From Megascapheus bottae (taxonomy: Eukaryota > Chordata > Mammalia > Rodentia > Geomyidae), in the NCBI GenBank assembly GCA_024803745.1, contig JANJXV010000025.1, positions 18,888,610 through 18,952,609 of the forward strand: a stretch of 64,000 bases of DNA, in the 5' to 3' direction. The translations under genes were made by a program, and so were the position numbers. Position 1 is the first letter of the stretch, and each line of letters begins with the position of its first letter. Under the pieces are notes generated by a model that was not told the DNA's origin, did no database searches, and worked only from the letters and a program-made list of their open reading frames with translations. Shown here one piece after another: positions 34,201-46,200 of this stretch.

Positions 34201-37200
34201 CTGTGGAGAGAGGCATGCAACAAGTTTTAGGCAACATCTGCTGCCTGGTTTCCGGCTCATTTCATACATCACACCTTGAGCTCAATGAGGTCTCAGTCTC
34301 CCCTTTGTCCTCCAGCAACATGTATCAAAACCCTTGAGGACTTCTGACCAGGATGCCCCTAGCATAAAGCCCCAGATGTGGACAAGATCAGTGCTGCATG
34401 CAAATGAGATGGGTAAGAATATGCAGAGCTTCATTAACAAAGAAGGCTCATTCTGCAGGCTTAAGTGTCAACAACAAACTGGATAAATTGTAACAGTATA
34501 ATATATATAGAATACCATATATAGAATAATATACAGAGAATAATAGAATACCATCCACTGACAGTGTTAGTTTCCTGTCAGGAACATGTGCTACCATGGT
34601 AATAACAAAGCCCAACAGCCAAGAGTGGGCCAGTCCAATTGTCAGAAAGACACAAATCTTTCTCCCCCAAGTCTCAGTGTAAGTTAACACATATTTGAGA
34701 CATCTTAGTTTGATTTCAGTAATTGTATTACTGCTGTGTTCAACTAGGGATAAGGTACTATCCAATGAAAAGCACCTACAAAGAGGAACACATGTGCTAT
34801 AGATAATTATATTATGAAAAGCACTGGGGCTTTTGTAGATACAATAAATACCTGACTGATTATCTCACCTTTTCCGCATGCAACTTTCTTTGCTCATGAG
34901 GAAGAGTCGCAGCTTTGTCTAGGGAGAAAATATATCGTGAGAGATTTGGCTAATAGCAACCAAGGATCTGGGGATGTATGGATGTTCTAACACTAGAAGA
35001 TGGGAGATGGGGTTCAAAGACACATGCTTATGGCGTAGTCATTGCAGCTGATAGGAAGCTCCGTCTCCCAAGTTTGCCAGATAGGAACCATGTGAAGAAT
35101 ACGATGAGATCCTACAGATGCTATGTTAATGAGATACTAAAAGAGAGAAAAGGGGGAAAAGAGAGACAGAGAGAGGGAGGGAGGGAGTAGGCTCAAGAAG
35201 AAGGGAAAGGAAGAAGAGTGAGAATGAGGGAATTTTCTCAACAGAGGATGACAGTCCTAAGTTGAGAAGTTATCAAAGACAGCTGAGACAAGAACTCAGA
35301 ATCCAATCTAGCAGTTATAGAATAAGATCCCATAATTACATAAAACAGATGGACATTGATGTGCAAATGGACTTGATACATGGCACTGATTACCTTTCAT
35401 TTCCTTTAATTTTGAAAACAGTCTCTCAAAATTCTCTAAATCTCCTCCTCCCGTGGTAAGACTGGCTAATTCTTGAATATCCAGATCTAACATGGGGTCT
35501 GAAATAAGAAATTGTCACAAGTTATTTATACAGAAGAGAAGGCCACGAGAAGATAAAGGCAATAGATGCTAGCTTTAAGGAAGGGCTGATGGCAGAGCAT
35601 TCAGAATGTATCAGCATTACAGTTGGTAGGGCCTCACCCTGCTGGGTTCCCAGAAATGAACAATAGCTTATTTGGGTTAGCTAAGGAATATTATTTCCTC
35701 TTATTATTTTTTTTAACTGTCAATCCTACGTCTTGAATTCAGTTGGGGGACTTACCCTAAACTTTTATGCTCAAGGCTGGAAGCTCTATCACTAGGGCCA
35801 CAACTCCACTTTGGCTTTTTGCTGGTTAGAAATAAGGGTCTCAAAGACTTTCCTGCCTAGGCTGGCTTTAAACCTCCATTCCAGGATCTCAGTCTCTGGA
35901 GTAGCTACAATTAAGAGGTGTGAGCTATCTGTGCCCAGCTTACGACTTCCTCTTTACAGAAAAGAAAATGAGAGGGCCGAGAGTTTGGCCTAGTGGTAGA
36001 TGCTTGCTTAGCATGCACGAAGACCCCGGTTCGAGTCCTTGGTGCCACATACATAGAAAAAAGCCGGAAGTGGTGCTGAGGCTCAAGTGGTAGAGCTCTA
36101 GCCTTGAGAAAATCCAAGGACAGTGCTCAGGCCCTGAGCTCAAGCCCAGGACTGGCAAAAAAATAATAAATAAATAAAATAAAATACACCCCTAAACCAA
36201 AAAACAACAAGAAAAGAAAATCAGAGCTCAGCACTGGAGTCACTTGCTCAAGGTCACAGCTGCTGAGTGGACAACTCTGAGGGCCACACTCTTTCCAGGT
36301 TGAATCAGATATGCTAATTCAACAACATAAAACTCACAAATCTATAAGTATTTTCGCCTCCACTACTGATAAACTACTCTTATTAGGGCAGATACCATAA
36401 TCCACAATGCATATCTGAAAAGTGAACTCACCTACATTACAGCAGGCAGTTCAGAGGCAGAGCTGATTCAAATTCTTACGTTCTTACTATATATCCTTTA
36501 CTGTGTCTTTCTCAAAGCTAGTTTTTATTCAACTTGCAACCCCCTCTCCAACCCAGCCCCCCCCCCACCTTTTTTTTTTTTATTGCCAGTCCTGGAGCCT
36601 GAACTCATAGCTTGGGCCTAAGCTTCTTTTTGCTCAAGGCTAGTACTCTACCTCTTGAGCCACAGTGCCACTTCCAGCTTTTTTTTTTTAATTAAAAGCC
36701 AGAAGTAGAATGCTAGCCTTGAGTAAAAGAAACTCAGAAACAGTGCCCAGGTCATGAGTTAAAGCCCCAGGACAGGGAAAAAGAAAAACAAAACCAAAAA
36801 AAAAAAACAAACAGCCTCATGGACTTTCCTGCCTGGGTTGGCCCAGAATTGAGATCCTTAGATCTCCGGCTCCTGAATAGCTAGGATTACAGGTGCGAGC
36901 CACGGACTCCAGCACAGTATCGTTAGTGTCCTTCCTGACCATCCCAGGTCCCAGGTCTCCTTCCTGACAGTTCACAGGACTGTCCCAGTATTTGCATAGG
37001 TGCTCACCTTTAACACCTCTCCCCACCCCCTGCACCACTTCCAAGAACGCAATGCAATGAAAATGAACTTGAATACCTGCACTAGTGGCTACTTTAACTT
37101 CATCTTTAAATGACCCCTGGAGGATAGATTTGTAATCTCTACTCTGTGGAAGAGGAAACTACTAAAGGAGGCAGAAGTTTAATAAAGCACTCAAGTCATA

Positions 37201-40200
37201 TCTACTAGCAGTAGAGCCATAATTGGAGCCCATAATCTTAGTTACACAGAACTCTAGCACTCATGACCTTCACTGCAAACTTGCACTGTAAATTCCTGGA
37301 AGGCAAAGGTGATGACAATTCTTTGCATCAACCACAATGTCATACAAATAATTTGGCATTTAACATGCATTGTGGCTTGCTTACACATTAAAATCCTGGG
37401 TAACTAAGTTGTAGTTCGTGCTAGGATTTGAATTCTAGGCTTCAGCTTGCTAGCTCAGCTAGTGCCCTACCACTTGAGCCATGACTCCAACTGGGATTTT
37501 CTTTCTTTTTGGCTGGTTATTTTGGAGATAAGAGTCTTACAACTTGGGGCTGGGAGTTTGGCCTAGTGGTAGAGTGCTTGCCTAGCATGCACAAAGACTG
37601 GGACTTGTACCACATACATAGAAAAAGCTGAAAGTGGTGCTGTGGCTCAAGTGGTAGAGCTCTATCCTTGAGAAAACCCAAGGACAATGCTCAGGCCGTG
37701 AGCTCAAGCCCAGGACTGGAAGGAAAAAAAAAGTCTCACAGCTTTTCTACCGAGGCTGACCTTAAAATTCTATCTTCTATATCTCAGTCTCTTGAGATGT
37801 GAACCACTGTCACCTGGCTCTAGTTCTTATTAGAGAAGGGTTTTTCATTATCTGGAATATATTTTCTTTCTCTTTAACACTTATTGATTGATTGACTGAT
37901 TCTGTTGACATTAGGGCTTGAACTCAAGGCCAGGGCCCAGGTGATGCCATTGAGCTTCTTTGCTCAAGGCAGGCACTGTACCAGTTGAATCACAGCTCCA
38001 CTTGTGGATTTTTGCTGGGAATAGAGACAGGAGTTTCATGGGCTTTTCTGCCTTGGCCTGCTTCAAAGCACAAAGTATTTTCTGGGGAGCTAGGATTACA
38101 GCTGTGAGGCACCAGTGCCTGGCTCAACAAATATTTATATGTACTTTCTGAATTGCTAGCTGATGTCCCTGTGAAAAAGGAATTTATTAATTAGAGTTCA
38201 GGATTCCTGCTATTCCTCTACTTTTAGAGTTAGGCACTCCAGACTAGGAGCTATTTCTAAAGTTGCCTGGTTTGCTCCTGACTGACCCCCCAGCACCACC
38301 CCATCCTTCCAGATGTTTAATGATTTAATGGCAGAAACTTCAGCAGGTTTAAAATCCAATATAGTGAGGACTCAACTGAGATGTAAGGTTGAATCAAGTG
38401 AAGAAAAAGAGATTATATATACACAATTATTCAGCTTTCAATGTTTCTATTGTCAATCATGAGCTTTCTAAATGGATTATCTTATAGTGCAGAAAGGGGG
38501 GGTATTTTAAAAGTTATCACTGCATTTGAGCTATAGGCAGCCGTTTCCCAATAAAAACAACAGGCGTCCTGGCTTTTGGAAGCACACTGGATTCCAGTTT
38601 CAGTTCCTTGTATTCCCTGTCCTTGGGCAGGTTATTAAATTGCTCTAGCCTTCAAGGTCATCTCTGAAACAGCTGCTCTACTAAACTTCATTATCACATG
38701 AGAAAGTAGATTGTACAAGAACTTCAAAAGGATGTGAGAGGACTTAGAAGTGCAAAGATGCATTATTCTTGTCACCGATAATACTATTATTAAATACGAT
38801 GGAAAACAAAAACCAAAACCAGTGATTATAGACACTAAAGCTGTTTTACCACCTGGTTCTGCCATGACTAAGATGATCTGAATCAAGATGTGTTGAGAAA
38901 ACATCAAGAAAGAACTGGTACCCACTCTGTTATATATTTATTATTATTCCCTTATCTGATCACCATGGGCAAGGACTCACATTCACGCAGGATATACTGT
39001 GTCCATTTTCTTCCCTCTTCCATGTTTAAAACCTGTACTCCCCAAATCCTCCATGCCCCCACCTCAATAGTTCTTGCCCATTATCTATGGCCACAGTGAT
39101 CTCTGTGGTCTCAGAAGAGGCTTACCCACAATGCTGTCCACCTGGGCTTCTGCTGTGCTACTGGCATCACCCCGCTGGCCCAGGACAGAGTCCGTCCTCT
39201 CTGCTGCTGGCAAATGAGGCTGCTGGGAAGGAAAAAAACACAGAAGCAACAATTTAATAGTGGGCTCCTTCATAGGTCCCACAAAAAAAAAAAAAAAGCT
39301 CACACTGGCTGGCTAGAGAGAAGCAGTCTACAACTAAAAGACAAGGATCCAGATCATCACATTTTTTTTTTTTTTTGCCAGTCCTGGGCTTGAGCTCAGG
39401 GCCTGAGCACTGTCCTTGGACTTTCTCAAGGCTAGAGCTCTACCACGAGCCTCAGCACCACTTCCGGCTTTTTTTTTTTTTTCCTATATGTGGTACCGAG
39501 GAATCGAACCCGGGTCTTCATGCATACTAGGTAAGCACTTTAACCACTAGGCCAAACTCCTGGCCCCAAGAGATCATCACATTTAAACATAAAAGGCACC
39601 AGGAAATGGTGGCTCACATCTGTTATCCTACCTATTCAGGAGGCTGAGATCTGCAGACTGTGTTTCAAAGCCAGCTGGGGCAGGAAAATCTGTGAGACTC
39701 TTATCTCCAATTAATCACCAGAAAACTGGAAGTGATGCTATGGCTCATATGAGTACTAGCCTCAACTGAGAAAGCTCAGACCCTGAGTTCAAGTCCTGAT
39801 TAAAAAAAAAACACAAACTCACTAATTTACAAGTATTCCCCAACCTCCCCGACCCCCCAAAAAAGGCTAGGAAGTGTTGTAATTTTGCTACAGGCTATGA
39901 AAACGTAAGTGCATAGTTTAAGATCTAACACAGCAGCTTTCTTTTCTTTTCTCTTTTTTTGCCAGTCCTGGGCTTGAGCTCAGGGCCTGAGCACTGTCCT
40001 TGGACTTTCTCAAGGCTAGAGCTCTACCACTTGAGCCTCAGCACCACTTCTGGCTTTTTCTAAGTATGTGGTACCAAGTAATCGAACCCTGGTCTTCCTG
40101 CATGCTAGGCAAGCACTCTAGCACTAGGCCAAACTCCCAGCCCCTTCTTATCTCTTCTTTTCTGTGGGTCATAGAGTTTGCACTCTGGGCCTGGGCCCTG

Positions 40201-43200
40201 CTCCTGAGCTCTTCAGCTCAAGGCTAGTGCTCTACTACTCGGAGCCACAGCACTTATGGTTTTCTGGTGGTTCACTGGAGATAAGAGTCTCATGGGGGCT
40301 GGGAATTTGGCCTAGTGGTAGAGTGCTTGCCTAGCATGCATGAAGACCCGGGTTCGATTCCTCAGTACCATATACATAGAAAAAAGCCAGAAATGGTGCT
40401 GAGGCTCAAGTGGTAAAGCTCTAGCCTTGAGAAAAGTCCAAGGACAGTGCTCAGGCCCTGAGCTCAAGCCCAGGACTGGCAAAAAAAAAAAAAAGTCTCA
40501 TGGACTTTTTGTGCTTGGGCTGGCTTTGAACCGTTGTCCTCAGATCTCAGCCTCCTGAGTAGCTAGGATTACAGGCATGAGCCACCAGCACCTGGTTACA
40601 AGCAGCTTTCATTAGAGGCCGATGATTAAGACCCCTGTAAAGACAGCATGACATGACACTGCTCCCAGCTCCAACATGCTGACTGAGCCAGGTTAGCTGA
40701 CCCAGGTGAACCTACACCTGAGACCTGAGCACTATGGTGAAACTGCACCTTCAGCTCATTCTGGGCAGGGACCCAACAGTTTGGGATAAGCCTTCATAAC
40801 CAAAATGTACTACAAAAACAAAAAGGACCATCAATGTTTCCTATTTAAGATCTGGAAGCAAGTTTATGCTTCCTGGAAACTCTACAATATTTCAAAAAGG
40901 TCTCTAGCACAAAACACTGAGCAGTTCAACCTGTAGAACTCTTGAAAGGGCTGACTGCTTTCTCAGTACTAAACTAGCCTTCTGTTAATCCAAGCCAGGG
41001 CTGCAGGGCTATTTGCACTCTTCTGTCATCTATTTTTAATACTCCCTGTCACCTCTTAAATAGAAAAGAAAAAAAAAGCCAGAAGGTGTAAAGATTCATA
41101 ATGACAAGGAGAAATCAAAGCCAAAGAGGCGAACAGATCCAAGAAAATCTTTACCTCTGAGTGACAGGTCTCCACTGATCCAATGCTATGGTTTGTTCCA
41201 GCCAATGAGTTGAGAAGGCTAAAGCCTTGGTTCCTATCTAAAAAGAAAAGGAAAGTCATTGAATCTTTTATTTACATTTTGTTGTTCAATTTCGGGCCTC
41301 AAGCTTGGCTCTATGCAAGCTCTAATCAGCTGAGTTATGCCCAAAGCTGTCATTGACATTTCAAATTATTAAAATTACTGGGCATCATTACTATGGTTTA
41401 TGCCTATAATTCTAGCTACTTAGGAGGCTGAAATCAGAGGACTGAAGTTTAAAGCCCATCGGGACGGAGAATCTTATCTTCAATTAACTGGCAAAAAGCT
41501 GGGCTGGAGGTATGAATAAAGTGGGAAAATACAAAAACAAAAGTCACGCAAGACACTGAAGGATGGAGTTTAAGTCGATATATCAGCACACACACAGTTA
41601 CTGTGATGATGAAACAAAGGTTAATTCCTCATTAATCAAGTGCTAACCACAAAAAAAGCTATTGGCAGTTATACTATTAATGTTTAGACCTGAAATGCAC
41701 CCCTAAACGGCATATATTAAAGGACTGGTCCCTAGCCAATTAGGAGGTAGAGAACTTTTAAGAGGTGGTGGTTAGTGAGAGGAAATTAGTTCATTTGGAG
41801 AGTGAGGGAAGCTGGAAGGGGTTACCAAGACTGGAACCACCATAAGGTGAAGAGGTTATTTCCACCATGCAATCTTACCGTCATGTACTATGACACCACC
41901 GGCTCAAAGCACCAAGGCTAAATGAACAACCATGGACTGAAACCTCAGAATCAATGAGGCTAAATAAACCTTTTCTCCCTTCCAAGTAACAACCTCCAGT
42001 ATTTCCTTATAGTAATACACATCCTCTCTGAACATTTTTTTTAGTCAGAGAATATCAGGCTAGATCAAAAGTAATCTTTGTTGTGGGGCCATTGAAGCAA
42101 ACGAAGGTCACTCTGGCTAGGCATTGGTTGCTCACATCTATAATCCTAGCTATTAGGAGGCAGAGATTGGGAGGACTGAGGGTTAAAGCCACCCCAGGCA
42201 CAAATAGGAATAGCTGCTGGACAAATGTGCCTACCCCCCCAACCCCCGAGCTACATGGAAGTATTCAGAGGGAATGGTAGTCTAGGCTGGTTTCTCAAAA
42301 ATCACAAAGGCAAAAATGGCTGTGAGTGGGGCTCAAGAGGTAGATTACCTGACTAGCCTCAAAGTTCTGAGGTCAATCCCTAGTACCACCAAAAATAAGA
42401 AAAAGAGGCCATTTTGAGGTTCTACTTGCAAAGGTTCTACTAGCACTGATGTTTTAAGTCACTATGAATTAATGCGTTCTAAACAGTCAGAAACATTTTT
42501 CTTTTGTGGGTCATGGGACTTGTACTTGGCCTGGACGCTGTCCCTGAGCTCTTCAGCTCAAGGCTACTGCCCTCCCCTTGAGTCACAGCCCCACTTCCCA
42601 TTTCCTAGTGATTAATTGGAGTCTCTTGGCTTTGTATTGCAGCTTTGTATTGCCTGGGCTGGCTTTGAACCTTAATTCTCAGATGTTAGCCTCCTGAGTA
42701 GCTAGGATTACAGGCATGAGCCGCTGCACCAGGCCAGTCAGATAAAAAGAACATATCCTGGGCCGGGAGTTTTGCCTAGTGGTTAGAGTGCTTGCCTAGC
42801 ATGCACAAAGATCCGGGTACAATTCCTCAGTACCACATACATAGAAAAAAACTGGAAATGGTACTGAGGCTCAAGTGGTAGAGCTCTAGCCTTGACAAAG
42901 TCCAAGGACAGGGCTCAGGCTCTGAGCTCAAAGCCCAGGACTGGCAAAAAAACAAAAACAAAACAAAAAAACCACATCCTATTTGAAATAAGCTTTAATC
43001 TTGATATGAATGAGCCATTCACAGTAAAGGATTCTCATATTAATTGCTTCTAACACAGGAGAGGACAAATCTGAGCACAATGTCTGGGACTGATGGAAAG
43101 CATCAGAACACTGGTCCAGTATGGTTCCCTAAATCACTCCAGTACTCAAGGACTCTACTTGAGAGTCAGCATCTTAAGACAGGGGCCAAGGAATCTCAGC

Positions 43201-46200
43201 ATTTGCCACGCACTCCGGGAGAAACTCAGGCTCAGAGGTTTAAGAAACACACCTTAGAGTAGAACCTGGAAGCAAGATCCCAAGAGTCTAACAGTAATCA
43301 AGTCAAAGAACTCTTCTTTAAAAAGCCAACACAGGGCCGGGAGTTTGGCCTAGTGGTAGAGTGCTTGCCTAGCATGCACGAAGACCCAGGTTCCTCGGTA
43401 TCACATACATAGAAAAAAGCTAGGTAGTGCTGAGGCTCAAGTGGTAGAGCTCTAGCCTTGAGAAAGTCCAAGGACAGTGCTCAGGCCCTGAGCTCAAGCC
43501 CAGAACTGGCAAAAAAAAAAAAAAAAAAAGAAAGCCAACACAACTTCCTCTCCTCTCCCTGGTCCTCCTCATTCCCTTCCTGAACCCATTTTCATCTCTT
43601 CCTAAAAGCCACTGAAAACTTCCTACACCCCTTTTCCCTGCATGTGAGCCTTCTTGTCATTTACTCAAAACAAGCCTTAGTCTTTCAAACAGGGATGATA
43701 CCTGAACTGGGACCTGATGGGCCTGAGCCTGACCTCTCTCCTGAGGTTAATGGTCAGGGAAGGAAGCAGTAGCCATCAAGTCAGTGCTGCTGCTGCCCGC
43801 TACTTTCCATGCCAAACATCCTTGACAGCTACCATGTGGTTGCGCCTGTCTGTGCTTAGGCCAAACACAGGGCACTAAAGCTCCCCAAGCTCAATAGCCT
43901 GGGACACACAGACCTAGGCTTTGTCCTGCACTGACACTTTCAGAGTCTGGGGATGTTTACTCAGACATATAACACTGTTCCTCCTTGTGGTCAGTGTGGT
44001 TTAGAAGCAGTTGTTTGCATCTACAGAAGACTTAACAGAGGAATTCCACTTGTAGAAAGATATTTCACTTGCAGGAAGATACACAAGAGCTCTTTGTGCA
44101 AAAGGCAACATCAGAGTGATCAACTATTGCTGTAAGACAGCCCTTAATTCTGCTACTGGGAAGAATTTGAACTTCAGTAATTTTTAAGTTCAATTCATGA
44201 ATTTCTTTGCCTTCCAAATCCTCAGCTTTTTTTTTTTTTGGTGGATCATGGACCTTGAACTTGGCCTGGGTACTGTCCCTGAGCTCTTCAGCTCAAGGAT
44301 ACCACCCTACCCTTGAGCCAAGGCCCACTTCCCTGTTTTCTACTGGTTAATTGGAAATAAGAGTCTCAGGTCCTTTTGTGCCCAGCTGGCTTTGATCCTT
44401 GATCCTCAGATCTCAGCCTCCTGAGTAGCTAGGATTACAGGTGTGAGCCACGAGCCAGATAGCTCCTCACCCCCTCCCTATTCCCTCCCCGCCACTGCTT
44501 CTTGGGCATTTCTTTTTTTTTTTTTTTTAATTTTTTTTAATGTAATTAGTAAAAAGGTTACATGATATTTGCCAGATAGAAGGTGCATTAATTCACATAC
44601 ATTGATACCCTTTCACATGTCTTGGTACCCATTTCCCTCCCCCCCCACACACCCCCCACCCTCTTGGGCATTTCTTAAGTGTGACAGATCAGACTGCAAC
44701 TCAAGAATAATGCAATTCAATGTTACTTATATGTTTTTATCAAACCAAAATATTCTATTTTAAATGTTTCATTCTGTTATTTGTTTGGTGGTGCCAGTAC
44801 TGGGGCTTGAAGTCAGAACTTGGGTGCTCTTAGCTTTTTTACTCAAGGCTGGCACTCTATCACAGGAGCCACAGCTCCACTTCAGCTTTTTTGGTGGTTA
44901 GCTGGAGATAAGAAGTCTCACAGACTATAGTGCCCTGGCAGGCTTTCTCCAGACATTCTCAGATCTCAGCCTCCTGAGTAGCTAGGATTACAGGCATGAA
45001 CCATTGTCATCCAATTATTGTTTGTTTTTAAGCAGGACTGGATTTTGAACTCAGGGCCTCTTACTGTTAGGCAGCTGCTCTACCACTTAAGCCATGCCTC
45101 CAGCTCTTTTCTGCCTAAGTTATTTTTCAGGTAGGATTTTACATCTTTTGCTTAAGCCTACCTATAGCCTCCCCAACAGCTGGGATTACAGGTACACACC
45201 ACTGCACCTGGCTTTCTGACTGAGACTGGGGTCTTACTAATTTCTTGCTGGGTCTGGCTTTGAGCTCTGATCCTCTTTCCCGACTTCTGCCTTCTAAGAG
45301 GCTGGAATTGAAGGTGTGAGCCTCTGCACCCAGCTAAGATGCCTCTTCCTTTAAATGGCTGCTTGCAAGAAGCCAAGTATGATGATAAAGAGTTAGGAGC
45401 AGGAGCCATGTTCTGTACTATATAGGCATGTCCATGTTACCCACCTACTCAGATTTTAAAAAAATATATTTTGTGCTATGTATATTTTACCAAAATAAAA
45501 AGTAGCAAAAATATTTAGTGCCCTTATTGCTACTGCATTATGAAAAGGCAGAGGGGAGAGAAATGGGTTGGTGGATTTCATTCAATGCTCCCCCTACCTG
45601 CATAATCTTAATCAAATCAATTGATCATTACTGTACTTTCTGATCTCTAAAATGAGTTAGCTGCTTATCATGCTGTAAAGTGCCTTCTACGTTAGAAATC
45701 TATACCAAAGGGCCAGGAGTTTGGTCTAGTAGTAGAGTGCTTGCCTAGCATAAAGACGTGGCTTCGACTCCTAGGTACCACATACATAGAAAAAGCTGGA
45801 AATGGTGTTGTGGCTCAAGTGGCAGAGCTCTAGCCTTGAGAAAACCCAAGGACTGTGCTTAGGCCCTGAATTCAAGCCCCATGACTGCCCCCCCCCCCCA
45901 AAAAAAAAAGAAAAAAAAAAAGAAATCTAGGACGAAGGGGCATTCTTTAGCCTTTCTTAAGAATACCTCAAAAATTAATTATTTTCTTTTCCAGTTATTT
46001 AATAGAGCTTAGAAACAAGAACTTTAAATTCAATACTTTAAAGAGTCACAAATGGATTATGAATTTACAGACAGGTATTAGGCTAATTCTAGTAAGCTGG
46101 GAAGACTTGTGCTTAATGTTTTCTGATAAATAATGGAGGATTCAATAAACCAATAAAGAAGTTCATTATGGTCTACTGTTTATATTTTAGGGAAGTCGCA

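Larger units (their letters stand above)
35499..39125 (-). other. AAGAB: AAGAB intron 7
   Basis: Holds seven SINE copies, two of them nested, and three MIR-like remnants. 38130-38570 and 38700-39100 are plain. Confidence 0.9.
39223..41154 (-). other. AAGAB: AAGAB intron 6
   Basis: Two minus ID-dID elements, one plus B1-dID, and a nested B1-dID/ID-dID pair. 40600-41150 is plain. Confidence 0.9.

Noticed and set aside
34448..34765. 105-codon hydrophobic open frame on - in AAGAB intron 9
   Set aside because: Intronic and AT-rich. The apparent hydrophobicity follows from T-rich codons, and no homology is recognised.
35970..36060. tRNA-like A and B boxes (also in all other ID-dID copies)
   Set aside because: These are SINE promoters derived from tRNA-Ala and lack a foldable mature tRNA, so they are not tRNA genes.
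38635..38925. 96-codon membrane-like open frame on -
   Set aside because: It overlaps a MIR-like remnant within an intron, and the composition explains the hydrophobic residues.
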